Below, one piece after another: positions 31,464 to 43,906 of a stretch of DNA of 64,000 bases. The stretch lies in the NCBI GenBank assembly GCA_040954595.2, contig CM082576.2, positions 20,584,001 through 20,648,000 on the forward strand, read 5' to 3'. Within the stretch, counting starts at the first letter, position 1, and every line of letters begins with the position of its first letter. Position numbers and translations under genes: made by a program. The notes beneath the pieces were generated by a model that was not told the origin of the DNA, made no database searches, and worked only from the letters and a program-made list of their open reading frames with translations. Origin of the DNA: Balanoglossus misakiensis (taxonomy: Eukaryota; Hemichordata).

Positions 31464-32040
31464 GTAAGTTTCTGACGTACCGTAAATGACAATCTTTTGG
31501 GCACTTTCTCTTCATGGCAATTGAATTGTGTGGTAACTTCTCATTTCTAAAATTTCCCCAAGAGAAAAGAAAGGAAAAGGAAACAGAAATTTCATTTGTA
31601 TGTCCGTGCAATTTAGGATAGGCACGAACTTGTGAGGAAGTGTACGAAGCTGGATGTTTTCATCACTCAAATATACAAGAGTTGCCTCTTGAAGACTAGT
31701 GTCTGTAGAGATAATTGTGCATGTGAGGTAATCTCTCCTGAGGTGGTGCACACCTCTGAGTATTAAGTAAAAGAGACGTCCTTAATTATCCTTACTATTT
31801 GGCTTGAAAAATCAATCTTACTAGGTGTTCTGATTAGAGAGGTGTCCATAAAGACAGGTTTTACTGTATTACCCAAAATAGAGACATTGTCCCTTCATCA
31901 TATACTTAATGCGTGTTCTGGGTATGGTTCCAGTATAATGCTTGTGTCAAAGGATTTTGTTGTGGTGCAGGAATCATCTTTGGTTGAGGTGTAGCCATCT
32001 GCATTTCATGTGTTTTAAACTATTTTTTTTCTGATTGTCA

Positions 32041-32160
32041 TTAACCCATGTGATCAGAATCCGTGTCAAAATGGAGGCTATTGTTCCAAAACACCAAATT
32101 CTTATACTGACTACACCTGTTACTGCCAGTAGTGTTGGACTGGGGCCATCTGTGCCGTAG
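32041..32160 (+). pseudogene. exon E14 (unit B): EGF-like module, lost acceptor and TAG
   Basis: TAG at 32,130-32,132 and no AG at the expected acceptor, both as in A and C. Confidence 0.7.
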
Positions 32161-32554
32161 GTGTGTCGAATTACTGTTTTATGACACAGCGTGGTATATA
32201 AACCCTCATTTTTGGTATTCTCAATGTGATAGATGGACCCATACACCAATAAATGGGGTGGAAGCATTACTAAGTTTCATCCTTTCAAAATTTGCTGATG
32301 TAGGGTCAAAATTGAGTGTGAGGTGCATGTTAAAAAGGAAAGCCTTCTGTATCATGTTGATGGCACATTTTTTTAATTTTTCAAGATTCTTACAGAAAAA
32401 TCCTAGCAATAGCATCATTATGTTATTTTAAATGTAAAGGTTTGAAACAAGGAATAAAGACATTGCTCACATATTTAAACGAAATGGACATCACAAGTAC
32501 ATGTACAAGTTTTTGACAAGCAGGTAATTGATACTTTCATTTTTGTTTTGGCAG

Positions 32555-32674
32555 CCATTGATCAGTTATACCCTATGCCTTGTCAAAATGGTGGCACATG
32601 CGTTGCGTGAGACGGCTGTTTCCTGTTTGACTGTATGTGTACCGAATGCTTCACTGGTGCCACATGTACAATGC
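32555..32674 (+). pseudogene. exon E15 (unit B): EGF-like module, in-frame TGA
   Basis: TGA at 32,608-32,610 as in A and C. The rest is open to donor gtaagt. Confidence 0.78.
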
Positions 32675-32969
32675 GTAAGTACTAACCAATATTATTTTAT
32701 TCAATGCAAAACACTTGTTATATATTATATAATATAAGTACGGTACACATATTAAAGCCCTGGTAACTCAAACTTTGGGCTAGCTTAATGTTATCACTAT
32801 TTTTGTTTTCGGTTGCAACTGTGGTTTCTTGTCACACTCTAAAGGATTTCACAGCATTTGGTTTTTCAAAACAGCCCTTTGGTTGTTGTCATGTATACAT
32901 GTACATGACTGTGGAGTGTAGTTTGTAGATTCTGTAATTTTGACAATATCTTGACTGCACATCCCACAG

Positions 32970-33092
32970 CTGTCAACCAGTGTCAACCCATCCAGTGTCG
33001 GAATGGTGGAAACTGTGTGCTGACGCCCAATTGGTGTACTGAATTCACATGCTCCTGTACAAGCTGTTACTCCGGCGATTTATGTCAGACAT
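32970..33092 (+). CDS. exon E16 (unit B): EGF-like module, open, eight cysteines
   Basis: Identical in protein to E16 of unit A. Confidence 0.82.
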
Positions 33093-33476
33093 GTGAGTGA
33101 TTTTAAATTTCAGATGAAGAGGAACATAATAACATAACACATAATCGGCTTGCAGTTGGTTTCTTCCAACCTGTATCAAACAGTGAATAACGACACAATT
33201 TTGGGGAAATTTATTAAGAATGTGTGTGCCATAAAAGGGGATTGTGTATTTGACCAAATAACAACCTGCACCGTATGGTACACTAAGACACTATTACACC
33301 TGTGTCAAAATTTCATTACGTTTCTTTTGTTGAACATGGAAGAAATTTGTCACAGTGATGTTCTGTTGACCAACTGAGATTTTTACCACTCAACCCTAAC
33401 TGCACAAATCTGTTTAAAGTATATGTAGTAAATATTAACTGTACACAATTTATATCACTTTCTCTTCTGTGCACAG

Positions 33477-33593
33477 ATTTGAATCCGTGTCAGCCCAACC
33501 CTTGTCTAAACAGTGGATTCTGCCAGCAAGTGTCCTGCACCGAGTTCAGATGCCAGAGTCCACGCTGTTTCATCGGAACCACGTGCGCTGAAC
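33477..33593 (+). CDS. exon E17 (unit B): EGF-like module, open
   Basis: Identical in protein to E17 of unit A. Confidence 0.8.
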
Positions 33594-33817
33594 GTAAGCA
33601 AACCAGTGTCAGATTTGCCGCACAAAGTAGAAATCGCTGGGCTTTGTCATTGATATTGTCTGAATAAAGTTGCCTGTGATTGTGCAGCTAACCAAGAGAC
33701 TTATATGCACTACGGTAGCCATGATGAATACTTTCATTGACTCAAATGCTCATCAGTGTAGATGTTGCTATTTTTCCAACCGTAAATTGAAACATCAGAA
33801 AGTTATGACATCAACTA

Positions 33818-33843
33818 CCCCCACCCCCACCCCACCCACCCCC
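33818..33843 (-). other. G-quadruplex-capable tract (unit B)
   Basis: Same C-rich run as 15,707-15,733, in the same intron. Confidence 0.6.
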
Positions 33844-34040
33844 AACTAGTAAATATTATAAGATGCTGTAATTATGATAAAGATGGTAGCACCAAGCTTG
33901 GATCAAGTGGTCTTCATAATCCTTCACACATGAACATGATCACACGGATGTGCAATCTTCTGACAGTCTGCTACAGATTTCACTTCCCACTCAAGTGTGT
34001 AAGACCCTAATGTGATACTTTTCATTTCTCTCACCCTTAG

Positions 34041-34163
34041 CGATCAACCAGTGTCTTCTAAACCCATGTCTGAATAACGGAGTGTATCAGCCACTTCAAG
34101 GCTCCTGCTCAATCTACACCTGCAACTGTCCAACCTGCTACACTGGGCAAACATGTGTTACAT
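34041..34163 (+). CDS. exon E18 (unit B): EGF-like module, open
   Basis: As E18 of unit A but with TCNC intact. The third cysteine is Tyr here too. Confidence 0.78.
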
Positions 34164-34182
34164 GTAAGTCACAAGTTTTTAG

Positions 34183-35213
34183 GTCCCATTGGTATGTACC
34201 ATGGGAACTTATGGGATTGGTTACATCTGTATGTATGGATGGATGGATGGATGTATGTCTGTATGTCCGTCCACATGAAAAACTTGAAAACCACAGCGCG
34301 TATGACCTCGATATTTGGCGTGTAGATGCAGGCAGGGCTGTAGATGGGAGTTTGTTCAAATGAAGATGTCATTGCCAAAAATATGCAAATTAGCTGGGAA
34401 AATGTGAAATTGGTCAAAACTCAAAAACTGGACAACCACTGGTCATATTGATTTGAAAAATGGTATGCATGTACCTTATATCAACCTCATACAACCCTGT
34501 ATGTTTTGAGCTAATATTATCGATTTCCTATTTTTTTTGCATTTATTTGTATTTTTCCATGTTATTGGTAAAAGTCTTTGAAATTTAGTATGAAGCCTCC
34601 TAATGTTGTCTAAGTAACCATAGTTTTGTTCAAATTGTTGCAAAATTTGCATATCTATAATTTTGAGCATTATTTGCCATTTTTGGTCAAAAAATGTTTT
34701 TCTTTAAAACCTCATGCCAGATTGCTTTGCAATTTGGTAGGCATGTTCGTAGGGGTAACCTAAATAATATGTTCAATGCAATAGGACAAGCGGTTTCAGT
34801 GAAAACAATTTTTGACAAAAATTGCAAAAGTTTCCCCGATAACACATTTATGCAAATATCACATTTTTTACAACATATTATTTAGGTTACCCCTACGAAC
34901 ATGCCTACCAAATTGCATGTTCCTTGTAGTGATTGAAGTAAGATATTGTACAATTTTGGTGATATTTGCATATTTGTGTTTTTGCCACTTTTGAACAAAT
35001 ATTTTCTGTGAAACTGCTTGTTGGATTGCTTTGAAATTAGTTTTTTCTCTGATTGCTTTGAAATTTAGGATATAATTTCATAACACATACCTGTATATGT
35101 GCAACTTTTATTCAATTCTGAGATCAGAAAGATTAAATATTTAGCGAGTTTTTTTGGTAAGTTTCTTTGTTTTTGGTTAGCAAATCTTCTCCTAAACAAA
35201 TTGTCCAGTTGTT
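34183..35213. repeat. AGGTCCCAT/ATGG interspersed repeat (unit B, first copy)
   Basis: Equivalent of 16,073-17,073. It contains the unit-B inverted duplication at 34,731-34,914. Confidence 0.55.
34731..34914. repeat. inverted duplication with perfect 43-bp arms
   Basis: Arms 34,731-34,773 and 34,872-34,914 are exact reverse complements. The 98-bp centre lies inverted relative to units A (16,660-16,760) and C (55,800-55,895). It is a local inversion that left a hairpin, found only in unit B. Confidence 0.85.
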
Positions 35214-36755
35214 TTTAGGTCCCATTGGTATAGGCCTATATACCATGGGACCTTATGGGATGGGTTGCGTCTGTATGTATGTATGGATGGATGGATGTAT
35301 GGATGTATGGATGTATGGATGTATGGATGTATGGATGTATGTCTGTATGTCCGTCCACATCAAAAACTTGAAAACCGCTGCGCGTATCACCTCAATATTT
35401 GGTGTGTAGGTGCAGGCAGGGCTGTAGATGGGAGTTTGTCCAAACGAAGTTGTCAGGCCCAAAAATATGCAAATTAGCTGGAAAATTGTGAAATTGATCA
35501 GAACTCTGTAAGTCAACAACTACTGGTCAGATTGCTTTGAAAATTGGTATGCATGTACCTTATGTCAACCTCACACCGACCTGTAAGTGTTAAGTTGATA
35601 TCATGGATGTTTTATTTTTTATGATTTTTTTAGTCTTTTTATTAAATTTATACCTTTACTTATACCTCAATGGTTAAGCTATGTCCACGTCTTATTGTGG
35701 AATTCTTGTCTGTGCAATAGTCCTGTACAGTGACTGTCTATTGGTCAGTGAGCACAACGGGGCCAAAATAAAAGGCAAATTTTTAGGCTCACCTGTAACA
35801 CCTGCTTAATACATTAATTATGTGCATACCTAATTCCGGGCTAACTAATAGGGCTAGAGGTTTCGTTCTTGTGGGACATGGACCAGTATAGGGTCAAAAT
35901 TTCTTGCCCAAATTTTGGGTGACCTCAGGTGACCTTTGACCTACTTTCCTATATCTCAGCATCCAGAGCAGGTACAGACTTGGCGTTTGGAGGGTTGGGA
36001 CTAAAATTGAAAAGCCAAAATATAGGTCACCTGTGACACCTGCATATCTCATTAATTATGTGCATACCTAATTCTAGGCTAACCAATAGGGCTATAGGTT
36101 TGGTTTTTGTTGAACATGGACCAGTATAGGGTCAAAATTTCTTGCCCAAATTTTGCATGACCTCAGGTGACCTTTGACCTACTTTTCCATATCTTGGCAT
36201 CCAGAGCAGGTACAGACTTGGCGTTTGGGGGGTTGGGACTAAAATTGAAAAGCCAAAATTGGGGGTCACCTGTGACACCTGCATATCTCATTAATTATGT
36301 GCATACCTAATTCCAGGCTAACCAATAAGGCTATAGGTTTGGTTTTTATTGAACATGGACCAGTATAAGGTCAAAATTTCTTGCCCAAATTTTGCATGAG
36401 CTCAGGTGACCTTTGACCTACTTTATCATGTCTTGGCGTCCAGAGCAGGTACAGACTTGGCGTTTGGAGGGTTGGGACTAAAATTTAAAAGCCAAAATTG
36501 GGGGTCACCTGTGACACCTGCATATCTCATTAATTATGTGCATACCAAATTCCAGGCTAACCAATAGGGCTATAGGTTTGGTTTTTGTTGAACATGGACC
36601 AGTATAGGGTCAAAATTTCTTGCCCAAATTTTGCATGACCTCAGGTGACCTTTGACCTACTTTTTCATATCTTGGCATCGAGAGCAGATATGCTTATTGC
36701 TACGTTGCTATGTGCTATGTCCTCAAATGGGACCACAGTGTCCTTGACGCTATTT
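35214..36755. mobile_element. 1.54-kb insertion specific to unit B
   Basis: Units A and C read straight from GTTGTTTTTA into AAGTTACTAT, whereas unit B has this block between them. It begins with the same AGGTCCCATTGGTA hairpin and an ATGGATGT microsatellite (35,277-35,342) as its neighbour and contains four tandem repeats. TTTTTA occurs at both borders. No ORF was recognised. Confidence 0.65.
35790..36690 (-). repeat. four tandem repeats of about 239 bp
   Basis: The landmark ATTAATTATGTGCATACC recurs near 35,814, 36,053, 36,291 and 36,530. Each unit contains AGGTGACCTTTGACCTACTT and GGTACAGACTTGGCGTTTGG. Related single blocks lie inverted in the spacers after units A and B (from about 19,440 and 40,460). 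Confidence 0.75.
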
Positions 36756-37944
36756 TTAAAGTTACTATTTACAAGGAGTTGTTACCTCGAACAAAGACAT
36801 GTTTACATAACTTAAATAGGCCAGCTGTTACAGAGACCACCAGCTATCACATTTTAATTACCAGTGGCAGGTCAGTGTGTGTCTGTTCCAGGGCTGACTG
36901 AAAGAAGTTGCTTCGCATATGTGTTTGTGTACAGACAATTTTTGGTCAATTTTTTTTTCTAGCACCACTTGTAAGACTGCCATGACACATGACAGTTTAT
37001 TGGGCATGTTCCTTGTTAATGTTTTTACATTGCATATTTCTATATGGTCAGATCATAAGTGCTTGCAAATGTCACCTGTAATTTTTATTCTGCTGTGTCA
37101 CTGTTTCCGCATAATCCTCAAATGTCATCAGATCTCCGAATGTGATGAAAACAGTGTGTTTTGAGTGGGGTTTTTTAATGACCTTTTGGGTTAAAAGTGG
37201 CAAAAATGGCAATTTTGTCTTCAAAGGGGTCAATAAGACTGACTTTTTTGGAATCAGCACCATTTTTTACATTGAATGGACTAGTCTGCTCAAACTTTCC
37301 TTACCAAAAATTCTGTTTAATCTTCTGTAACATGTATACTAGTGTACATGTAGCTGCCTGATAGTTTGCCCTGTGTGTGTAATTGCTGAGTGACATAACG
37401 CATTCTGTGATTGATGCAGTCACGTAACCACCAATCGAACGATTGTTATAAGGAGAACTGCACGACCTTTAACGGCATTAGCATACCTGATTTTTAGGGC
37501 TCGATATTACCTCTGAGGACGCAATATTTAAGTTGAAGTTTTTTTATTTTATCATATTAGAGCAAGAAGACTTGTCTTTTATGTAAAAGAAATAGACCCT
37601 AATATACAGAGTGCATGTTGAAACGATAGGCAGTTCCGGCCCATAGCCTAATTCTTCATTTTTCTGTCAACAGAAAGTGTAATTTCCTCTTGTGTGAGCT
37701 CTGTGCGACTGTGCCAATGAAAATCTCACCACAAACAAAAATGACAGGTATACACTGTATATTAGCAGCTTTGTCTCTGTAATAGCCATAGTGTTTTGAA
37801 GTTGAAAACTTGCAAAGTGTGCAGTTTTATTCACTCTACAAAGGAAACATTGTTGAAACGGATTATCTGTGTACATTGTCAAACTGTACACTTGTCGTGA
37901 GATTTATTCTCAATTATATTACTAGTATATCATGCTACCGTCCG

Positions 37945-38231
37945 CAACTCTGATTGGACGAGAGCTAAATCCAGCGATGCTAAAATTAAGCAATAAAACA
38001 CCCCCAGCCATGGTATATCACGAGATTTTGACCAGTTCACGACATATACGCACGAGCGATAGCGAGTGCGTATATGGAGTTGAACTGGTCAAAATCGAGT
38101 GGTATACCATGGCTGGGGGTGTTTTATTGCTATTATATTATGCCAGTATATTGAAACTTTGCATAAAACATTTTAAAAAGGCATTTTCTTCAACTCTGAT
38201 TGGACGAGAGCTAAATCCAGCAATGCTAAAA
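37945..38231. mobile_element. second copy of the 143-bp near-palindrome, flanked by 42-bp direct repeats
   Basis: The palindrome is at 37,989-38,131, followed by a truncated piece of the adjoining element to 38,190. Copies of a 42-bp block starting CAACTCTGATTGGACGAGAG flank it (37,945-37,986 and 38,191-38,231). The unoccupied site with one block is at 57,650-57,693 in unit C. Confidence 0.7.
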
Positions 38232-38905
38232 TACTCAATAATGCACTGCTGGCAGTGGTAAAACGGGCTTTCTGTTTGCCACATGGGTTTGTTCTTTAGG
38301 TTGTTGTATGTGTTTACACCCATCATGTTTATTGTAGAACCAGGGTCGATCAGTGAGGCAACTGCTGTTTGTTCTATCTGCACTGTTACTCGAGGCCTCC
38401 TGCCATTTGATTGTTGTACAGTGAAGCAGTATTCATCTCCCGAGCTGTCTTCCACTTTATGCACAGCTTTGACAGTTTTATCCTTGTCTACCCTATTTGC
38501 CTTGCCTTTTGAATGGTAGCATTTGGCTAAATGGTTAGGTTTGCCACACTTCCTGCATGACTTGCCTTTAGCTGGACATACTGAGTCATGTGGATAGGTG
38601 CCACCACAATAATAACAAGTGGACGGTCCTTTCGCTGGCTGCTGATGAGCTCTCTTTTGTTTATTTGGTTTCGAGCGTTGATGGCGCTGTTTTCTGACCG
38701 CATTCACAGATGCCGTATCTGCACCATTATTTTGGGTTTTCTCCTCAATCCCACTAGCCTGAACCTCTGATACCTCAAATGAACAGGCTGTACTCAGTAG
38801 ATTCTCTAGTGTCGTCTCCTCCCGAAGAGCACGACGTCTGAGACGGGCTGATGTGAATCCTCGTATGATTTGTGATTTGACCTCTTGATCCGGCTAGCTG
38901 ATTCT
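38222..38905 (-). pseudogene. Ty3/Gypsy-like gag-protease remnant (unit B)
   Basis: The minus-strand open piece holds a Lys/Arg/Gln-rich stretch, then CYYCGG...CP and CRKCGKPNHLAKC zinc knuckles, then LIDPGSTINMM resembling a retropepsin active site with DPG instead of DTG. The capsid-coding N-terminus present in unit C is deleted (GATC|CGGCTAGC). Confidence 0.8.
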
Positions 38906-38929
38906 CCATGTTCTCTGTCCTCGTCGCAA

Positions 38930-39282
38930 AATATAGAATCGTGGGTGGGCAATAATGACAACACGAGACACCAAGTCCGGCATGTAAGAGTGAGAGTGCC
39001 TAGCCTCATTCACGCACTTTATTCATAATGACCCGAATGTTTACGTCATTTTACAGAATGTATAAAGTATAGATGCTCACCAGTGTTTGGACACTACAAT
39101 ATACATGTGACTGCAGTGTCTTTCCAATCATGAATTTGCAAGGTGTCCTTCGGAGAAAATCTTCTGATTCTCTTTTCTGATTTGCTTTGCATATATGACT
39201 TAATGATCTCATTTGTTGGAATTCCCTGTCCCAAATTTTTGATGATCAGTCTCTGCCCCATTGCTCATCGTCCCAACTTTCT
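38930..39282 (-). mobile_element. LTR-like remnant upstream of E20 (unit B)
   Basis: Equivalent of 17,905-18,256, with the internal AATAAA on the minus strand. Confidence 0.5.
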
Positions 39283-39299
39283 TGTGTATTGAAAACCAG

Positions 39300-39423
39300 G
39301 AATCAACCAATGCGATCCCAATCCGTGCTTGAACAGTGGTTTCTGCCAGATGACATCTGGATCATGTGAACTGTACACATGTTTCTGTCAGAATTGTTTT
39401 CACTGGTGACCTTTGTGAACAAA
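39300..39423 (+). pseudogene. exon E20 (unit B): EGF-like module, frameshift
   Basis: Identical to E20 of unit A, including the additional T. Confidence 0.78.
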
Positions 39424-39566
39424 GTAAGTTTTGATTTATTGTCTTGGGATAATAATTTATACAGTTTAAAGTATCACCATTTCTTTCAATATGTAGATTT
39501 TTTGTTTTTCTCTACAAGTGTAATCAAGATCTGCATGAAAATTTGTGTCGCTGTCACCGAACCCAG

Positions 39567-39718
39567 CTAGTCCATACAACCAACAGTATGAATCACCACC
39601 TCATGCTGGGCGTAGCCATAGGCTATACATGCCTGCCGGTATCGAAGGCCATTATGAGTATTGGTACCAGACCCCTCTTGAGAATGAATCATGGTTCCAC
39701 CCTTATGGTAAAAAGTAA
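39567..39718 (+). CDS. exon E21 (unit B): terminal exon with stop
   Basis: As E21 of unit A, ending TAA at 39,716-39,718, with QTPLENES in place of QTPFENES. AATAAA follows at 39,733-39,738. Confidence 0.65.
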
Positions 39719-39738
39719 GATTACTCCATGCTAATAAA

Positions 39739-42700
39739 TAACAATATTAGAATGAAAGTACATTCCAAGTGACTTGTTGGGAGTATCGGGCCACTTAATC
39801 CCGAAAAATTGCAATCAGCCTGATTTTCAGTTAACCAATCTAAAGCCCAACTTTTCGTGTATTTAGTTGGGTTTCTAAAACTAACAAATTTTTTGACAAT
39901 ATTTATGGCATGATGAACACTACTCTCATTAAATAAAATAATGTTGTGTCGTCCACAACAGGTGTAATTTTTATGTGTTTGGAATCGTAGACACCATTTA
40001 TCTTTTAGTCAACTCTAAATCTAATATAACAGTCGCGAAAATTGCTATGACAAACAAAAAATGAAGTGCTGACAGGGGACACCCTTGTCAGATCCCTTTG
40101 GATGGAGAACATTTAGAGAAGACATTGCCATTTTTCAAACATCTAGTATGTGATTATACATAGTTTTAACCCTAACGCTGCCAAGTCAGTTTGATATCCA
40201 GGGTGCCTAGAATCCTGGCTCCCAGGCCTGTTAGGCTGCCAAGGGCGTGTTACGCAGTAGGGCCTATACAAGACCCTCAAACCAAACCAGAGCAAACCAG
40301 TACGATTTAGTACATTTAAGGGGGGTTTAGACTGCCAAGTGTGTCTAACATATGAGAGCCATGGCAAGACAGTCAAAATACGTTTAGGAAGAAAAAATGG
40401 CAAATACATACTTTAAGGCACTCTAAACAGGTATGACACCTAGTAGCATTAGGGTTAAAATATAGCTGCAAGCCAAAATGGTCATCTGAGGTCACCCGAA
40501 ATTTGGGCAAAATTTTTTGACCCCATACTGGTCCAGGTCCATCAGAAACAAAACCTTCAGCCCTATTGGTTCGCCTGGAATTAGGTATGCACATAATTAA
40601 TGAGTTAAGCAGTTGTACAGGTGACCTCAAAATTCGGCTTTTCATTTTAGTCCCATCCCTGGAAATGCTAGGCTGTACCTGCTCTGGAGGCCGAGATATG
40701 AGAAAGTAGATCACCTGAGGTCACCCAAAATATTATGGAAAAAATTGGACCCCACACTTGTCCATGTCCAACAGAAACAAAACCTCTAGCCCTATTGGTA
40801 AGCCTAGAATTAGGTATGCACATAATTAATTAGGTCAAAGGTCAAGGGGTAACAAGTACATGTGTATGCTTCATCCCACCAAATATGAAGTCTGTCGGTC
40901 TAATAGTAACGTACTTATGAGCATTTATGTTATATATAGTTCAAAGGTCACCGAGGTCACGAGACATTGCGGCGAAATGATTTGGTCCAATAGTTGTACC
41001 TGTCCACCAAAAATCAGCTCCCTAGGTGTATTAGTTAGCGTAGAAGTAGATATGTGTTTTTCAAGGTGGGTCAAAGGTCAAGGGGTCACCCGAAATTTGG
41101 CTTCTCATTTCGGCCCCTTGGTCAGTCCCTGTTCACTCCATAAATGGAGACGTGTTCTGCGCAACCGCAGTACGTGTAACCTCGTGAACTCAGATGTGCA
41201 CATGCGTACAGCAGTCCCTGTTCACACCATAAATGGAGACGTGTTCTGCGCAACCACAGCTGGACCTGTGAAAGATTAAATCCGATCGACATATTTAGTT
41301 TCCGTATATTATATTGACCAATGCAGACTAAGTCTAATAGAATTACTACATGTAGTATATCGTGTATAATACACACGTTTGGCAATATTGCACTTTGAGT
41401 GTTAGATGCAGACGTGTATACCCGATCTAAATTTCCGACCTACACATGTACATGTATCACTGTTCACATGTACATACACCGTAACTGCGTTCTGAAAATG
41501 ACATGGTATTTTCAAAATGTTACCCCAGATTACCCCATCATGTGAGAGCCATGAAACTCACACCCATTGTCCAGCAGTAGTTAGTTGACTATCCTATTCA
41601 CTCAAAACAAAAAGAACGGGTGTGAAAAAGTCACTAAAACAGCATTGATACAGAGGTGTATAACACTGTCCATGATTTCAAGAGAAAAACATGAACACAG
41701 CCCAGTCACTGTATGTGGCGATATCTTTCTAAGTATTTCACTCAACTTGTACAGACGATGCCATGCTGTCTTCTGGAATGTGCTGGTAACGTCACACATC
41801 GAAACATATTGATGATGCCCTTCCCTGCGGCTCGGGCATCATCAATATTATTAAGGTCAAAGATCACCATCCCTTGTGCAGGCAAAAGATCATGATATTG
41901 CCCTCGCTAACATGTGTTATTATTTAAATACGATGTTGTCATAGCTTTACTATGCGGGTATAGTAAAGCCTATGCCTTGGTCCAGACCCCCCATGGTCAA
42001 TGAAAAAATATGAAATATAATGATCAAAAATCTTCTTCTCAAAATCGGCATACCCTAATTTGAAAATTTCGCCCTTATATGGTCATCAGGTCACTTGACT
42101 AATTTAACATTCACGGACGTACTTCACCAGATCTCATTGGCCTGCATCATTGTGCCATATTTGAGAATTGTAGGTTTAGCCGTTTTCAAGATCCTAGTGG
42201 CCGATGAAAGTGCCAAAGAAGAAGAAAAATGCCAGCAATACCAATAGGGACCCCGCCCATAGAGGCTTGGGCCCCTAATAAGTTAGTTGTAAAGTTATTA
42301 CTGAGCTTGAATTTCACTAGCGACTAAAAGTAAACAAAAACTGATGGTCAAAGTATCACAAGCTTTATTTTGGTTTGATGTAGGATGTAATATGCTTATA
42401 GCACACTGCCAAATTAATGCCAACCAATAAGACCGGTAGGATATGATCGAAAACCACACGTATTAATGTGTAAAAGGCCGAACTTCCCAATAAATTTGGG
42501 TAGCCGACTACAGACAGAGTCGAACCGATGCATGATCTGAAGTATCAAGACACATGGACTATTATTTATTGTTTCAACAATTTGACTAAAGTTTATAATT
42601 TCCTATGGCAGTTTTTGCCAACAAGAACCAATGCCCGACCAAACAAAATGGACATTTTCACATGATCTTTACTGAGGTCACAAGTTAGCCAAGCCCTCAT

Positions 42701-42762
42701 ACACGCGCTATTCGGACGTATCGGTGATCTGTTTATGTGTTTAGCTAAGGTGGTAAACTGTT
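39739..42762. other. gene-free spacer after unit B, with old repeats
   Basis: Same content and order as 18,713-21,744, nearly identical: two blocks related to the 239-bp repeat, the 48-bp direct repeat at 41,123-41,258, the GATGATGCCC hairpin, and the GGGGCTTGG-type repeat. No exon was seen. Confidence 0.5.
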
Positions 42763-43622
42763 CATCAATCAATCAATCAATCAAAAGGACTTATAGAGCA
42801 CCAAACTCCACTGCAATAGTGTTCAATAGCGCTTTACAATGTAAAGTTACTGTAAATGGGCTCTGTTAAACAGATAAGTCTTGATGTGTTTCTTGAAACT
42901 GTCAAGGCTAGGTGACTAGCATACTTCTATTGGGACACTGTTCCAAATGAGTGGGACGATATACGAAAAAGCACGATCGCCGTACGTTTTCTTCTTACTC
43001 CATGGTACATGAAGTAGAAATTTGTCATTTGAACGAAGAAGTCTTGTTGAAGTTTTCAGATGGATTAAGTCAGAGATGTAAGCTGGTGCTGTGTTGTTTA
43101 ATGCCTTATATGTCATAAGCAAGATCCTGTATTGGATTCTATAGTGTACAGGCAACCAATGTAAATCCATGAGAACAGGAGTAATATGATCCGTTTTACG
43201 GGTACGAGAAACGATCCTGGCTGCAGAATTCAGGGCATGCTGTAGCATGCATGATGATGGTAAACCACAGAGTAGTGCATTACAGTAGTTCAGTTTTGAT
43301 GTGATTAGAGCATGAACCAGCATCTGGCAAACTTCCTTAGTGAGGTAACGGCGAATGTGGCTGATTTGACGCAGATGGAAGAAAATTGACTTGCAAATTG
43401 CATTAATGTGCTTATTGAAAGTGTAATTGTCGTCGAATGTCACACCTATATTCCGTGCAGAATTCACAATTTGAACACAACATGATCCAATGCTCATGTG
43501 GTTTATGGGACGAGGCGAGCGGTTGAACTGAGACCTTATCAGGAGTACCTCGGTTTTGCCACCATTGAGTTGAAGTTTATTATGTGTCATCCAGGTTTTT
43601 ATTTCGTGAACTGCACTTTCCA
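42763..43622 (-). mobile_element. second LINE family, 3' end only (after unit B)
   Basis: Same truncated copy as 21,745-22,604, with the (TTGA)n tail and the same TTTCCA|GTTAAATATC internal junction. Confidence 0.85.
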
Positions 43623-43906
43623 GTTAAATATCGCAACTAGCCATAATGTTTGACTGGGGGGAGCACCTATACTAATGCGAGAACCAGGGATTGAAAGTTG
43701 CACCTGTGTTTTGATCCCTTAGTTACCCTTATAAGTACATTTGTAGTTTAATAACCATAGTTCTATTGCAAACCATTCTTTCCGTAGTTTCTTGTTTCAA
43801 ATATTGTAATCTGAATTTATTTTGGTGTTTAACAGGTGTGATTATCTGTATTGGCGGCCATTTTGAAAAAAAATGGTTGACATGGAAACTCTTCAACAGA
43901 TATTTA

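Larger units (their letters stand above)
17608..38633 (+). repeat. recent tandem duplication, copy 1 (about 21.0 kb)
   Basis: It aligns with 38,634-58,097 almost without substitutions. It covers the gag/LTR remnant, E20-E21, the spacer, and unit B up to the gag of unit B. Shared marks include the gag deletion at the flanks of A and B, the MITE, and the truncated second LINE. Confidence 0.7.
23938..39718 (+). pseudogene. array unit B: decayed EGF-repeat gene
   Basis: Exons E1-E5, E7-E18, E20 and E21 are present in order with the same lesions as A and C. E6 is removed by a deletion at about 26,838, and E19 by a deletion at about 37,671. The unit carries a 1.54-kb insertion in the E18-E20 interval and a local inverted duplication. 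It is near-identical to unit C up to the E18 region and to the unit A flank from E20 onward. It cannot encode a continuous protein. Confidence 0.75.

Noticed and set aside
35277-35342. ATGGATGT run considered as a CRISPR-like or satellite array of biological function.
   Set aside because: It is a simple microsatellite with no spacers, embedded in an interspersed repeat.
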